DNA from: Clostridiales bacterium
GTDB lineage: Bacteria > Bacillota > Clostridia > Christensenellales > Aristaeellaceae
Length of the DNA: 64,000 nucleotides
Reading direction: 5' to 3'
Assembly: GCA_015056145.1 (NCBI GenBank)
Contig: SVGY01000002.1
Location: 1 to 64,000 of the forward strand
Shown: positions 33,807-42,495 of the stretch, piece after piece
Numbering within the stretch: the stretch's first letter is position 1
Layout of the letters: each line of letters opens with the position of its first letter
Translations under genes and position numbers: made by a program
The notes under the pieces: model-generated
What the model was told of the DNA's origin: nothing
The model's input: the letters and a program-made list of their open reading frames with translations, nothing else
Databases searched by the model: none

Positions 33807-36800
33807 TCACTCCTTCATAACCACGCCGTTTTCGCCGAACAGATCCCTGAAGGCGGTCAGCAACTTTTCGCTGCCGTCGCACCAATGTTCCCGGGCCATC
33901 AGCAGGGCGATGTTTTCGTCGCTCAGCTTTACCGTTACCGGCACATTGCCGGGGAACTTGGCGCACAGGGCCTTCACCGTTTCCAGATGGCTTCTGCCGG
34001 GCGCCAGCAAGTACAGCTTTCTGGCCGCCTGCCGGGCCAGCTGGGCATCAGTCATGGGTTCTGGAGCAGAGGATCCGGGGGCTTTTGCAGGCTGTTCCGG
34101 CCTGGCAGGAGGGCGCTTTACAGCCGCCTTCCGCACATCTGCACGTCTTGCAGTTTCCTGCTTCACCGGCTGAATGCGCTGGGCAGCGTTCTGCTCGTTA
34201 AGGGGCCTTACAGCATCCACCATGAGTCTGGGCTCTTCCTCCTCACGGATGCTCAGCTTGCCCTCCAGAATCACCATACCGTCAGGGGTCAGCATGTGCA
34301 CATATTTTTCGTACACTCTGGGGAAAACCAGTCCTTCCAGCGATCCGGTCAGATCCTCCAGGGTGAGAAATCCCATCATGGCGCCCTTTTTGGTGATCTT
34401 GCCCTTGCACTGGGTCAGAATGCCAGCCATGGATACGGAAAGGCCATCGTAATCCTCCGTCTGGCTCTCGGCATAATTCATCACATCCGCCACGGTGGTA
34501 AAGCCGCTGCTGATCAGATGGGCCACTTCATCCAGCGGATGACCGGTGATGTAAATGCCGGTGATCTCCTTTTCCATATTCAGCAGCACCCTCAGAGGAT
34601 GCTCCGGCAGCGGCGGTATATGGAAGGCGGGTGTCAGGGGGGCGCTTCCTTCTGCCATGGCCAGGTCGAACATGCTCATTTGCCCCGGGGGATTGTGCCG
34701 CCGCTTCTTTGCGGTATCATCCATCAGCTCCTCATAAACGCTGAGCAGCTGCGCCCGGTTGTAGCCAAGGCCATCCAGTGCGCCTGCCTTGATGAGGCTT
34801 TCCACCGCACGCTTGTTAACATTTTCGCCCCCGACCCTGTCCACAAAATCAAACACAGAAAGGAAGGGGCCTTTTTCCCGTTGCTGCACCATCAGCTCCG
34901 CTGCGCCATGGCCCATGTTCTTGATGGCGCCAAGACCGAAACGAATGCCCTTCTGGCCCTTTTCATCCGTATCCACCCGGAATTTCCACACGCTCTTGTT
35001 CACATCCGGGGGAAGCATGGGAATGCCGTTCATCCGGCAGTACTGGATGTAACCCGCCACCTTGGGCAGGTTGTCCATAACGCTGTTCATGATGGCCGCC
35101 ATGAAGGGAACCGGATGATGCTTTTTCAGCCAGCCCGTCTGCACGGCAACCATGCCGTATGCGGCGGCGTGGCTCTTGTTGAAGGCATAGCTGGCAAAGG
35201 CGGACATTTCATCATAAATGGCCTCGGCTGCTTCCCGGCTCACGCCCCGGCGCAGGCAGCCGTCAATGACGACATTTCCCGCATCGTCGGTCATGCCCTC
35301 GATGAAGTACTCCCGCTCCTTGGCCATAACATCCTTCTTCTTTTTGGCCATGGCACGGCGCATCAGGTCGCTGCGGCCCAGGCTGTACCCCGCCAGATCG
35401 CGGACAATCTGCATTACCTGCTCCTGATACACCATACAGCCGTAGGTCACATCCAGAATGGGTTTGAGAAGCGGTGTTTCATAATGCACGGTGGATGGAT
35501 CGTTTTTTCCGGCAATGTAACGGGGAATGGAATCCATAGGGCCGGGACGGTAGAGGGAAATGGCGGCGATGATATCCTCAAAGCAGGCGGGCTTCATATT
35601 CTGCAAAAAGGCACGCATGCCGGCGGATTCCAGCTGGAACACACCGTCCGTATCGCCCCGGGAGATCATCTCGTAGACGGAGGCATCGTCCATGGGGATA
35701 TCCTCCGGGCGCATGTCGATGCCTTCCTCCCGGAGCATGTCCAGGGTATCCCGGATCACCGTCAGGGTGCGCAGGCCCAGAAAGTCCATCTTCAGAAGTC
35801 CCAGCCGTTCCAGGGTTCCCATGGGATACTGGGTGGTGATCACCTCGTCGTTGGTCTGCAGGGGAACGTATTCCGTTACAGGCTTGGCGGTGATCAGCAC
35901 ACCCGCCGCATGGGTGCTGGCATGGCGGGGCATGCCCTCCAAAAGGAGGGCGGTATCGTAAAGCCTGCGTACATCCGGATCGGTGCTGATCATCTCGTGC
36001 AGCTGCGGGTTAACCTCCCGGGCCTTTTGCAGGGTCATATCCAGGCTGAAGGGGATGGCCTTGGCCACCTGATCCACCGCAGCATAGCTCATGCCCATAA
36101 CACGGCCCACATCCCGGATGACCGCCTTGGCCTTCATGGTGCCGAAGGTGATGATCTGGCTCACATGATCGCTGCCGTATTTCCGGACCACATAATCAAT
36201 AACCTCCTGCCGCCGCTCGTAGCAAAAGTCGATGTCCAGGTCGGGCATGCTCATGCGTTCCGGATTGAGGAAGCGCTCAAAGAGCAGATTGTATTTGAGG
36301 GGATCCAACATGGTGATGTGCAGGGTGTATGCCACAATGCTGCCTGCGCCGCTGCCACGGCCCGGCCCCACCATGATGCCGTTTTTCTTTGCGTAGTTGA
36401 TAAAATCCCAAACAATGAGGAAATAATCCACATAGCCCATCCGGGCGATCATATCCAGCTCGTACTTCAGGCGCTGCCGGGGCTCGGACTCGGGGTCGTC
36501 CGCCCTGTCAGGGTACAGTTGCGAGAGGCCCTCCATGCACAGCCGGGTGAGCATCTCAAGGGCGGTTTCGCCCGTCTCGATGGGATAATGGGGCAGATGC
36601 AGGCTGCCAAAATCAAAGGTAACATTGCACATATCGGCAATTTTCTGGGTGTTGTCGATAGCCTCAGGAAACCTGGGAAAAACCTGCCGCATTTCCTCTT
36701 CGCTCTTTACATAGAGTTCCTCTGTCTCCATGCGCATGCGGTTTTCATCCTGCAGGGTCTTGCCGGTTTGTATGCACATCAGCGCCTCCTGGGCGGCCGC

Positions 36801-37433
36801 ATCGTCCCGGCGCAGGTAATGGCAGTCGTTGGTGGCGGCAAGGGGGATGCCCGTATCCTGGGAAAGCTTCACAAGCCGGGGCAGCACCATGCGCTCCTCC
36901 CGGATGCCATGATCCATGATTTCGATATAATAGCGGCCTTTGCCAAATAACTCCTGCATTTGGAGGGCATATTTTTTTGCTTCCTCATAGCGGTTTTCCA
37001 TAAGCATCTTGGGCAAATCGCCGCTGAGGCAGGCAGACAGGCAGATGAGCCCCTCCGAATGCTGCCTGAGCAACGTATAATCGATGCGGGGTTTATAATA
37101 AAATCCCTCCGTGAAACCTGCGCTCACCAACTTGATAAGGTTCTGATAGCCTGTATTGTTTTCGCAAAGCAAAATAAGGTGGCTGTACTCACGGTTGACG
37201 CCACGCTTGTCAAAGCGATCCTGGCAGATGTACACCTCGCAGCCGATAACCGGGGTGATGCCTGCGTCCTTGCAGGCATTATAAAAATCCACTGCGCCGT
37301 ACATTACGCCGTGGTCGGTGATGGCTGCATGGGTAAAGCCCAGTTCCTTCAGGCGCTTCACCAGGGGAGAAATGCGGTTTGCGCCGTCCAGAAGGCTGTA
37401 TTCTGTATGCAGATGCAGGTGGGCAAAGGCCAT
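33807..37433 (-). CDS. dnaE: DNA polymerase III alpha subunit
   Basis: 1,208 residues, typical of DnaE-type alpha subunits. N-terminal PHP domain (HLHTEYSLLDG at about 6-16, later DHGVMYG), the polymerase palm with the acidic PDLDIDF motif, GPGRGSGAGSIVAY, the AFNKSHAAAYGMV block, helix-hairpin-helix region with a VESLIKAGALDGLG turn, and a C-terminal OB fold. The tail includes an Ala/Pro/Lys-rich linker (KRPPARPEQPAKAPGSS) before the last domain. It lacks the N-terminal layout of PolC. AAAGGAG lies 7 nt before the ATG. Co-transcribed with the Nudix gene. Confidence 0.96.
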   Translation of the reverse strand: MAFAHLHLHTEYSLLDGANRISPLVKRLKELGFTHAAITDHGVMYGAVDFYNACKDAGITPVIGCEVYICQDRFDKRGVNREYSHLILLCENNTGYQNLIKLVSAGFTEGFYYKPRIDYTLLRQHSEGLICLSACLSGDLPKMLMENRYEEAKKYALQMQELFGKGRYYIEIMDHGIREERMVLPRLVKLSQDTGIPLAATNDCHYLRRDDAAAQEALMCIQTGKTLQDENRMRMETEELYVKSEEEMRQVFPRFPEAIDNTQKIADMCNVTFDFGSLHLPHYPIETGETALEMLTRLCMEGLSQLYPDRADDPESEPRQRLKYELDMIARMGYVDYFLIVWDFINYAKKNGIMVGPGRGSGAGSIVAYTLHITMLDPLKYNLLFERFLNPERMSMPDLDIDFCYERRQEVIDYVVRKYGSDHVSQIITFGTMKAKAVIRDVGRVMGMSYAAVDQVAKAIPFSLDMTLQKAREVNPQLHEMISTDPDVRRLYDTALLLEGMPRHASTHAAGVLITAKPVTEYVPLQTNDEVITTQYPMGTLERLGLLKMDFLGLRTLTVIRDTLDMLREEGIDMRPEDIPMDDASVYEMISRGDTDGVFQLESAGMRAFLQNMKPACFEDIIAAISLYRPGPMDSIPRYIAGKNDPSTVHYETPLLKPILDVTYGCMVYQEQVMQIVRDLAGYSLGRSDLMRRAMAKKKKDVMAKEREYFIEGMTDDAGNVVIDGCLRRGVSREAAEAIYDEMSAFASYAFNKSHAAAYGMVAVQTGWLKKHHPVPFMAAIMNSVMDNLPKVAGYIQYCRMNGIPMLPPDVNKSVWKFRVDTDEKGQKGIRFGLGAIKNMGHGAAELMVQQREKGPFLSVFDFVDRVGGENVNKRAVESLIKAGALDGLGYNRAQLLSVYEELMDDTAKKRRHNPPGQMSMFDLAMAEGSAPLTPAFHIPPLPEHPLRVLLNMEKEITGIYITGHPLDEVAHLISSGFTTVADVMNYAESQTEDYDGLSVSMAGILTQCKGKITKKGAMMGFLTLEDLTGSLEGLVFPRVYEKYVHMLTPDGMVILEGKLSIREEEEPRLMVDAVRPLNEQNAAQRIQPVKQETARRADVRKAAVKRPPARPEQPAKAPGSSAPEPMTDAQLARQAARKLYLLAPGRSHLETVKALCAKFPGNVPVTVKLSDENIALLMAREHWCDGSEKLLTAFRDLFGENGVVMKE

Positions 37434-37476
37434 AGTCGTTCTCCTTTATTTTCATATGGCATGGGATGCTGCCATT

Positions 37477-37485
37477 ATTATATCA
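37477..37485 (-). promoter_or_regulatory. Extended -10 promoter of dnaE
   Basis: Minus strand TGATATAAT (37485-37477), 43 bp before the dnaE ATG. Confidence 0.55.
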
Positions 37486-37572
37486 GTTTTGCCGCCCCGT
37501 GACCATAGCGGGACAGCAATAAAATGAGGCATACTATTCTTGAACTAAAATATAAAAAATTTCAAAAAAACA

Positions 37573-37601
37573 TTGACTTTCCTTTTTTACAGATTTAGAA
37601 T
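37573..37601 (+). promoter_or_regulatory. Promoter of the surface protein gene
   Basis: TTGACT (37573-37578), 17-bp spacer, TAGAAT (37596-37601). A small leader hairpin GACAGC-N5-GCTGTC follows at 37619-37635. Confidence 0.65.
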
Positions 37602-37655
37602 TACTATACTGATTATCTGACAGCGTTCTGCTGTCGAACAAACCGGAGGTTTATT

Positions 37656-39002
37656 ATGGTACGTTTTGCAAAAAGATGCATGATTCTCGTACTGATTTTG
37701 TGTTTGTTGATCCCCGCTGCTGCCCTTGCTGCATACCGCGTCACCGTGACGATGGATGTATCCAACGCCAGTCAGCTGAAGGCAGCGCTGTATGACAAGG
37801 TCAAAGAAATCAACAGCGGCAGCACCGGCACCCATCTGGTGGTAAACATCAAGGCCGACTTTGACATGGGCAGCGTCTCCTGGGATGCCCAGACCATCAA
37901 CAGCTATGGCCGCTACTTCTTCCTCACCATCAAAGGCAATGGTCATACCATCTCCGGCATGAACAACATGCTGGTGGCAGGCACCTGGGCCGGCAAAGGC
38001 GGCGTTGAAATCAACGGTCTGACCCTTTCCGATGCCAACATTGTCTTTGACAAAGATGATACCAACGGCAGCGAAGGCGTAGGCGCTTTTATCGGCAAGC
38101 CTTCTTCCAGCGGCGGACATATCCTGCTTGAGGACTGCCATCTGGTAGATTCCCATGTGGAAGGCGGCCACTGGACCGGCGGCCTTATCGGCTACACCTC
38201 CGGCTACAGCGGAAACGACGGCCCCGTATTCATGAATGTGGATATCAAGAACTGCAGCGTAGAGGATTCCACCATCACCGGCAAGGGTTCTGTGGGCGGC
38301 GTTATCGGCCACGGCCTTGGTGATGCCTGGACCGGCGTTACCATCTCCGACACCAATGTGACCGGCAACACCATTACCTCCACCGGCTCCAGCAAGGAAA
38401 AGGCTGGCGATATCGTGGGCACCGTGGGTACCGCAGGCAACTCCGCACAGCCCTCCGGCAAGGAAAAGAAGACCGGTTTCCTCGTTATTGAAAACACCGT
38501 TGCCAAAGATAACACCACCACTTCCGGCGGCAAAGAAATCGAACGCATTTACGGACGCACCGGTACTGCTACCGAGATCACCATCGATGGCGGCTTGTTC
38601 GACCAGTACGAAACGGCACAGGATGAAAACCTGGGCAACATGACCATCAAAAAGATCAATAATCCCGTGTTCCTTGAGAATATGTGCAAGGTCACCGTGA
38701 AGGACGGCGCCAACGGCGAAGTATTCGCCGATTACACTGAATATTGGCCCCGGGGAAAAGAGTTCTTCGTGGATGGCATTCCCGTCCGCCCCGGCTACGT
38801 CTTCAAGGGCTGGTCTCCTGCCCTGCCCGCAGTGGTTTCCAGCGATGCCGTTTTCACCGCCATGTGGGAATCTGAAAGCAGCAGCAATGCTGCTCCCGTT
38901 ACCGGCGACAGCACTCCCCTCCTGCTGATGAGCGTTCTACTGATAATCAGCGGTCTTGCTCTTGTTTTCGTCGCAACCAAGCGCAAGGCTGGTCAGAACT
39001 GA
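37656..39002 (+). CDS. Sortase-anchored surface protein
   Basis: 448 residues. Signal peptide (about 1-25, cut near ALA), then repeated strand-turn segments of the right-handed beta-helix type (GVEINGLTLSDANIVFD, ILLEDCHLVDSHVEG, VFMNVDIKNCSVEDSTI), an InlB-type repeat (VDGIPVRPGYVFKGWSP..VFTAMWE at about 370-405), and a C-terminal sorting signal: APVTGDS, a hydrophobic stretch (LLLMSVLLIISGLALVFVA) and TKRKAGQN. The motif APVTG differs from LPxTG at the first position, a variation seen in Clostridia. An adhesive or carbohydrate-binding role is inferred; no catalytic site is recognised. CGGAGG lies upstream of the ATG. Single-gene transcript. Confidence 0.82.
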   Translation: MVRFAKRCMILVLILCLLIPAAALAAYRVTVTMDVSNASQLKAALYDKVKEINSGSTGTHLVVNIKADFDMGSVSWDAQTINSYGRYFFLTIKGNGHTISGMNNMLVAGTWAGKGGVEINGLTLSDANIVFDKDDTNGSEGVGAFIGKPSSSGGHILLEDCHLVDSHVEGGHWTGGLIGYTSGYSGNDGPVFMNVDIKNCSVEDSTITGKGSVGGVIGHGLGDAWTGVTISDTNVTGNTITSTGSSKEKAGDIVGTVGTAGNSAQPSGKEKKTGFLVIENTVAKDNTTTSGGKEIERIYGRTGTATEITIDGGLFDQYETAQDENLGNMTIKKINNPVFLENMCKVTVKDGANGEVFADYTEYWPRGKEFFVDGIPVRPGYVFKGWSPALPAVVSSDAVFTAMWESESSSNAAPVTGDSTPLLLMSVLLIISGLALVFVATKRKAGQN

Positions 39003-39027
39003 ACATCTTGACCCAAAAACCTTTCAG

Positions 39028-39063
39028 GGCCGCCGCAGAAAAAACGTTCTGCGGCGGCCTTTT
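39028..39063 (+). terminator. Terminator of the surface protein gene
   Basis: 13-bp stem GGCCGCCGCAGAA / TTCTGCGGCGGCC followed by TTTTC, 25 bp after the stop. Confidence 0.9.
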
Positions 39064-39212
39064 CATAAATACGCACCCAAATCCGGTTTACAAGGAACCC
39101 TTGCCCCCCCGAAAAGCATACTCCGTCAGCAAAAACGCCTTTGTTTTATCTAAGCCTCGTTTTTGATTTACCGTTACTCAAAAATAAACATGAATTAAGG
39201 AGGTTATGTAAG

Positions 39213-39241
39213 TTGCTTTACTAATTGAACTATGCTACAAT
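39213..39241 (+). promoter_or_regulatory. GH94 promoter
   Basis: TTGCTT (39213-39218), 17-bp spacer, TACAAT (39236-39241). Confidence 0.7.
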
Positions 39242-39243
39242 AT

Positions 39244-39257
39244 TGAAAACGCTCGAT
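39244..39257 (+). promoter_or_regulatory. Candidate CcpA (cre) operator
   Basis: TGAAAACGCTCGAT matches the cre consensus TGWAARCGYTWNCW at 12 of 14 positions and lies at the expected transcription start, two bases after the -10 box, a classic repressing position. hprK in the same window supplies the upstream signalling step. Confidence 0.5.
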
Positions 39258-39282
39258 AACGATTAAGTACAGGAGGCAAATC

Positions 39283-41673
39283 ATGCGTTACGGTTTTTTT
39301 GATAAAAACGCCCGGGAATACGTCATTACCGACCCCCGGACTCCCATGCCCTGGGCCAACTACCTCGGTTCTCCCGAATACGGCGCCATCGTCACCCAGA
39401 ACGCCGGCGGCTACAGCTTTGTAAAGTCCGGTGCTGCAGGCCGTATCATCCGTTATACCTTCAACCAGTTTGACGAGCCCGGCCGCTATGTATACCTCCG
39501 GGACGATGAAACCGGCGATTACTGGTCTGCCAGCTGGCGTCCCGTGGAAAAGTGCCTGGACGAGTACAAGACCATCACCCGTCACGGTACCTCCTACACG
39601 GAGATTGAATCCACCTATTCCGGCATCGAAAGCAAGACCCTCTATTATGTGCCCATGGATGCCACCCACGAAGTATGGCGTGTGAAGGTGACCAACAAAT
39701 CCGACAAGGCCCGCAAGCTGAGCCTGTTCGGTTACTGCGAATTCACCAGCGAAAGCCTGTACGATCAGGATCTGGTCAACCTGCAGTACTCCCAGTTCAT
39801 CACCCGCACCGATTTCATCGACAACTTCATCCTGCAGCGCATCAACGAATACTGCTATGTAAATGAAAAGGGCGAAAACGGCAAGGAGCGTATGTTTGCT
39901 CTGGTCGGTTCCGATGTTACCAGCTACACCGGTCGCCGTGAAAAGTTCCTTGGCGTAAGCCGCTTCTCCAGCCCCAAGGCTGTGGTGGACGGCAAGTGCG
40001 ACAACACCCTCAACTATGTTGGCAACGCCTGCGGCGCTCTGCACACCGCCATCACCCTTGAGCCCGGTGAAACCCGCACCATCGCTTTCATCCTGTCCCA
40101 GAAGACCGAAAGCCAGGCCAAAGAGCTCATCGCAAAGTATGCCGATGTGGAAAACACCGTCAACGCCGAACTCGAGACCCTCATCACCTACTGGCACGGC
40201 AAGCTGGACGGCCTGATGGTCAACACCCCCGACGAAGACTTCAACAACATGGTCAACACCTGGAACGCATTCCAGTGCTTCACCACCTTCGTATGGAGCC
40301 GTGCCGCCAGCCTGATCTACTGCGGCCAGCGCAACGGCCTTGGCTACCGTGACACCGTGCAGGATATTCAGGGCATCATCCACCTGGATCCCGCCGCTGC
40401 CAAGGAGCGCCTCACCTTCATGCTGTCCGCCCAGGTAAGCCACGGCGGCGGCCTGCCCCTTGTAAAGTTCACCCACAACGCCGGCCACGAAAACACTCCC
40501 GAGGATGAAAGCTACGTCCGCGAGACCGATCATCCCCACTACCGTGCCGACGATGCCCTGTGGCTGTTCCCCACCGTATACAAGTACATTGCCGAAACCG
40601 GCGATGTGAACTACCTGGACGAAGTGGTCTCCTATGCCGAAAAAGGCGAAGGCACTGTGCTGGAGCACCTGAAAATGGCCATCGACTTCTCCATGAACCA
40701 CCTTGGCGCACACGGCCTGCCCGCCGGTCTCCATGCCGACTGGAACGACTGCCTGCGTCTGGGCGCTGAAGGCGAAAGCAGCTTCGTAGCCTTCCAGCTG
40801 TATCTGGCCTGCAACCTGCTCAAGGAAATGATGGGCGACCGTGATCCCGAGTACAAGGCCTACCTGGAAGAACTTTCCGCCACCATCAAGAACCGCATCG
40901 AAACCCTGTTCTGGGAAGAGGACCGCTACCTGCGCGGCTTCACCGAGGACGGCGAAAAGATCGGCTCCAAGAACGATCCCGAAGCCAACTTCTGGCTCAA
41001 CAGCCAGACCTGGGCCATCATCAGCCGCTGCGCTTCCCCCGAGCAGGCTGAGATCATCATGAACAACGTCAACGAGAAGCTGAACACTCCCTTCGGCCTG
41101 CATGTAATGACCCCCGCCTACCGCTACCACGCCTTCGACGGTGCCCGTATGATCCTCTTTGAGCCGGGCATCAAGGAAAACGGCGGTATCTTCTGCCAGA
41201 TCCAGGGCTGGGCCATCCTGGCCGAGGCTCTGCTGGGCCACGGCGGCCGTGCCTTCCAGTACTTCAAGGAAAGCTGCCCCGCCGCTTACAACGACCGTGC
41301 CGAACTGCGTGAGGCTGAGCCCTATGTGCACAGCCAGTTCATTCAGGGCACTGATACTCCTCAGCCCGGCCGTGCCCATGTGCACTGGCTCACCGGCACC
41401 GCCAGCACCGTTATGGTTGGCTGCGTAGAGGGTATCCTGGGTCTGCGTCCCACCATGGACGGCATCCGCATCGCCCCCGCCGTACCCGCCGAGTGGGATG
41501 GCTTCACCATGGTGAAGAAGTTCCGTGGCAAGGTGCTCAACATTAAGGTGGACAACGCCGCTCATAAGGAAGGCACCCCCTCCAAGGTGATCCTCAACGG
41601 CGCCGAGATGGCCGACGGCTTCATTCCCGCCGATGCCCTCAAGGACGAAAACGACATCGTTGTTGTGATGTAA
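39283..41673 (+). CDS. Glycoside hydrolase family 94 phosphorylase (cellobiose phosphorylase-like)
   Basis: 796 residues, full length for GH94. N-terminal beta-sandwich (MRYGFFDKNAREYVITDP), linker helices and an (alpha/alpha)6 catalytic barrel with the proton-donor segment HADWNDCLRLG at about 484-494 and the ENGGIFCQIQGWAI block near 635. These enzymes split beta-linked disaccharides with inorganic phosphate to a sugar-1-phosphate, saving ATP. Similarity around the ADWND segment is closest to cellobiose phosphorylases, but laminaribiose or chitobiose activity is not excluded. No signal peptide: cytoplasmic. ACAGGAGG precedes the ATG. Codon use is strongly skewed to C-ending codons, more than in neighbours, suggesting high expression. 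Confidence 0.88.
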   Translation: MRYGFFDKNAREYVITDPRTPMPWANYLGSPEYGAIVTQNAGGYSFVKSGAAGRIIRYTFNQFDEPGRYVYLRDDETGDYWSASWRPVEKCLDEYKTITRHGTSYTEIESTYSGIESKTLYYVPMDATHEVWRVKVTNKSDKARKLSLFGYCEFTSESLYDQDLVNLQYSQFITRTDFIDNFILQRINEYCYVNEKGENGKERMFALVGSDVTSYTGRREKFLGVSRFSSPKAVVDGKCDNTLNYVGNACGALHTAITLEPGETRTIAFILSQKTESQAKELIAKYADVENTVNAELETLITYWHGKLDGLMVNTPDEDFNNMVNTWNAFQCFTTFVWSRAASLIYCGQRNGLGYRDTVQDIQGIIHLDPAAAKERLTFMLSAQVSHGGGLPLVKFTHNAGHENTPEDESYVRETDHPHYRADDALWLFPTVYKYIAETGDVNYLDEVVSYAEKGEGTVLEHLKMAIDFSMNHLGAHGLPAGLHADWNDCLRLGAEGESSFVAFQLYLACNLLKEMMGDRDPEYKAYLEELSATIKNRIETLFWEEDRYLRGFTEDGEKIGSKNDPEANFWLNSQTWAIISRCASPEQAEIIMNNVNEKLNTPFGLHVMTPAYRYHAFDGARMILFEPGIKENGGIFCQIQGWAILAEALLGHGGRAFQYFKESCPAAYNDRAELREAEPYVHSQFIQGTDTPQPGRAHVHWLTGTASTVMVGCVEGILGLRPTMDGIRIAPAVPAEWDGFTMVKKFRGKVLNIKVDNAAHKEGTPSKVILNGAEMADGFIPADALKDENDIVVVM

Positions 41674-41687
41674 TTTCACACTTACAA

Positions 41688-41711
41688 GGACGCTCCAGAA
41701 ATGGAGCGTCC
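41688..41711 (+). terminator. GH94 terminator hairpin, first copy
   Basis: Perfect 9-bp stem GGACGCTCC / GGAGCGTCC with loop AGAAAT, 14 bp after the stop codon. No U-tract follows; an identical 24-bp hairpin with a U-tract lies at 41876. Confidence 0.6.
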
Positions 41712-41875
41712 CTGGCTGTCAAAAAATGCGCAGGGTGCAGGGGGATCATCCCCCTGCCGGGTGTGGGCAGAGCCCACATTCCTTGTGCCGCAGCACTTTC
41801 AAGAAAGCACAGCGAACACCGAAGGTGCAAGATTTGCGGCTTTGACTGACAAGAATGAGGTTTTTCGACAAGCTG
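41712..41875 (+). repeat. 164-bp intergenic element between duplicated hairpins
   Basis: Flanked by identical 24-bp hairpins. Its ends are imperfect inverted repeats: CTGGCTGTCAAAAAA (left) against the complement of TTTTTCGACAAGCTGG (right), 12 of 16 positions alike when the adjacent C is included. It contains the dispersed repeat at 41737-41794 and no plausible reading frame. Resembles a small non-autonomous mobile element; no transposase is visible. Confidence 0.5.
41737..41794 (+). repeat. Dispersed intergenic repeat, copy B
   Basis: Second copy of the 238-295 repeat. Here the first hairpin is perfect (GCAGGGGGA-TCA-TCCCCCTGC) and the second is TGGGC-AGA-GCCCA. Confidence 0.6.
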
Positions 41876-41905
41876 GGACGCTCCAGAAATGGAGCGTCCT
41901 TTTTT
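41876..41905 (+). terminator. GH94 terminator hairpin, second copy with U-tract
   Basis: Same 24-bp hairpin as 41688-41711, followed by TTTTTT. Probably the working terminator. Confidence 0.85.
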
Positions 41906-41910
41906 CACAC

Positions 41911-41945
41911 AAAAACCCGCCGGGAAGGCCATCCTCCCGGCGGGT
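41911..41945 (-). terminator. Terminator of the tetR-flavodoxin operon
   Basis: 11-bp perfect stem ACCCGCCGGGA / TCCCGGCGGGT followed on the minus strand by TTTTTG, 22 bp past the flavodoxin stop. Confidence 0.85.
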
Positions 41946-41966
41946 CGCTCTGTCCGCATTTTCCTG

Positions 41967-42482
41967 TCAGGCTTCTTCCCGGCAGTACAATACCAGCGGC
42001 TCAATATACTTCTTGTCCGAAAGATCATAGGACTGGCACAGCATACGGTACATCTCGCTGTCTTCTCCCTCGGTTTTTTTGGTCATGACCCGGAACATGG
42101 CCATCAGGGTTTTGTCAAAGAAGCCCATCTTCTCATAGCGCAGTCCACCGGGGAAGTAGAATGCCTGCAACTTTTCCCGCTGCTGGTCGGTAAAATTCCT
42201 GCGCAATGCCTCCTCGATTTCCGGGTTTTCGGCAGGGCTTGCGCCAACGGCGAAAACCGCCACTTTCTTATTAAGCTGCATTGCCTTTCCGAGAAAATTT
42301 TTCAACCCGGAAATCATGCCCGCATGGCAGCAACCGCCGTAAATCAGCGTGTCGTATTCCTTCAGATCAATGCTGTTCAGCTGTTTGGCCTCCACTGCTT
42401 CGCCGCCGAGTTCTTCCCCGATCCACTGGGCATACTGCTTTGTAAAACCTGTTTTGCTTTGATAGATAACCAGAGCCTTCAT
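41967..42482 (-). CDS. Flavodoxin-domain protein
   Basis: 171 residues of the flavodoxin_5/HemG-like type. The FMN phosphate loop is at the N-terminus (VIYQSKTGFTKQYAQWI), followed by DTLIYGGCCHAGMISGLKNFL and VAVFAVGASP, with an insertion near 115-135 as in menaquinone-dependent protoporphyrinogen oxidase-like proteins. It probably carries electrons or reduces a quinone or porphyrin; the partner is unknown. GAGGAGG lies 8 nt before the ATG at 42482. It follows tetR by 13 bp and is presumably its regulated partner. Confidence 0.85.
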   Translation of the reverse strand: MKALVIYQSKTGFTKQYAQWIGEELGGEAVEAKQLNSIDLKEYDTLIYGGCCHAGMISGLKNFLGKAMQLNKKVAVFAVGASPAENPEIEEALRRNFTDQQREKLQAFYFPGGLRYEKMGFFDKTLMAMFRVMTKKTEGEDSEMYRMLCQSYDLSDKKYIEPLVLYCREEA

Positions 42483-42495
42483 TTCTGTATCCTCC

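Noticed and set aside
41712-41875. A full insertion sequence
   Set aside because: Only 164 bp, no transposase frame; at most a small non-autonomous element.
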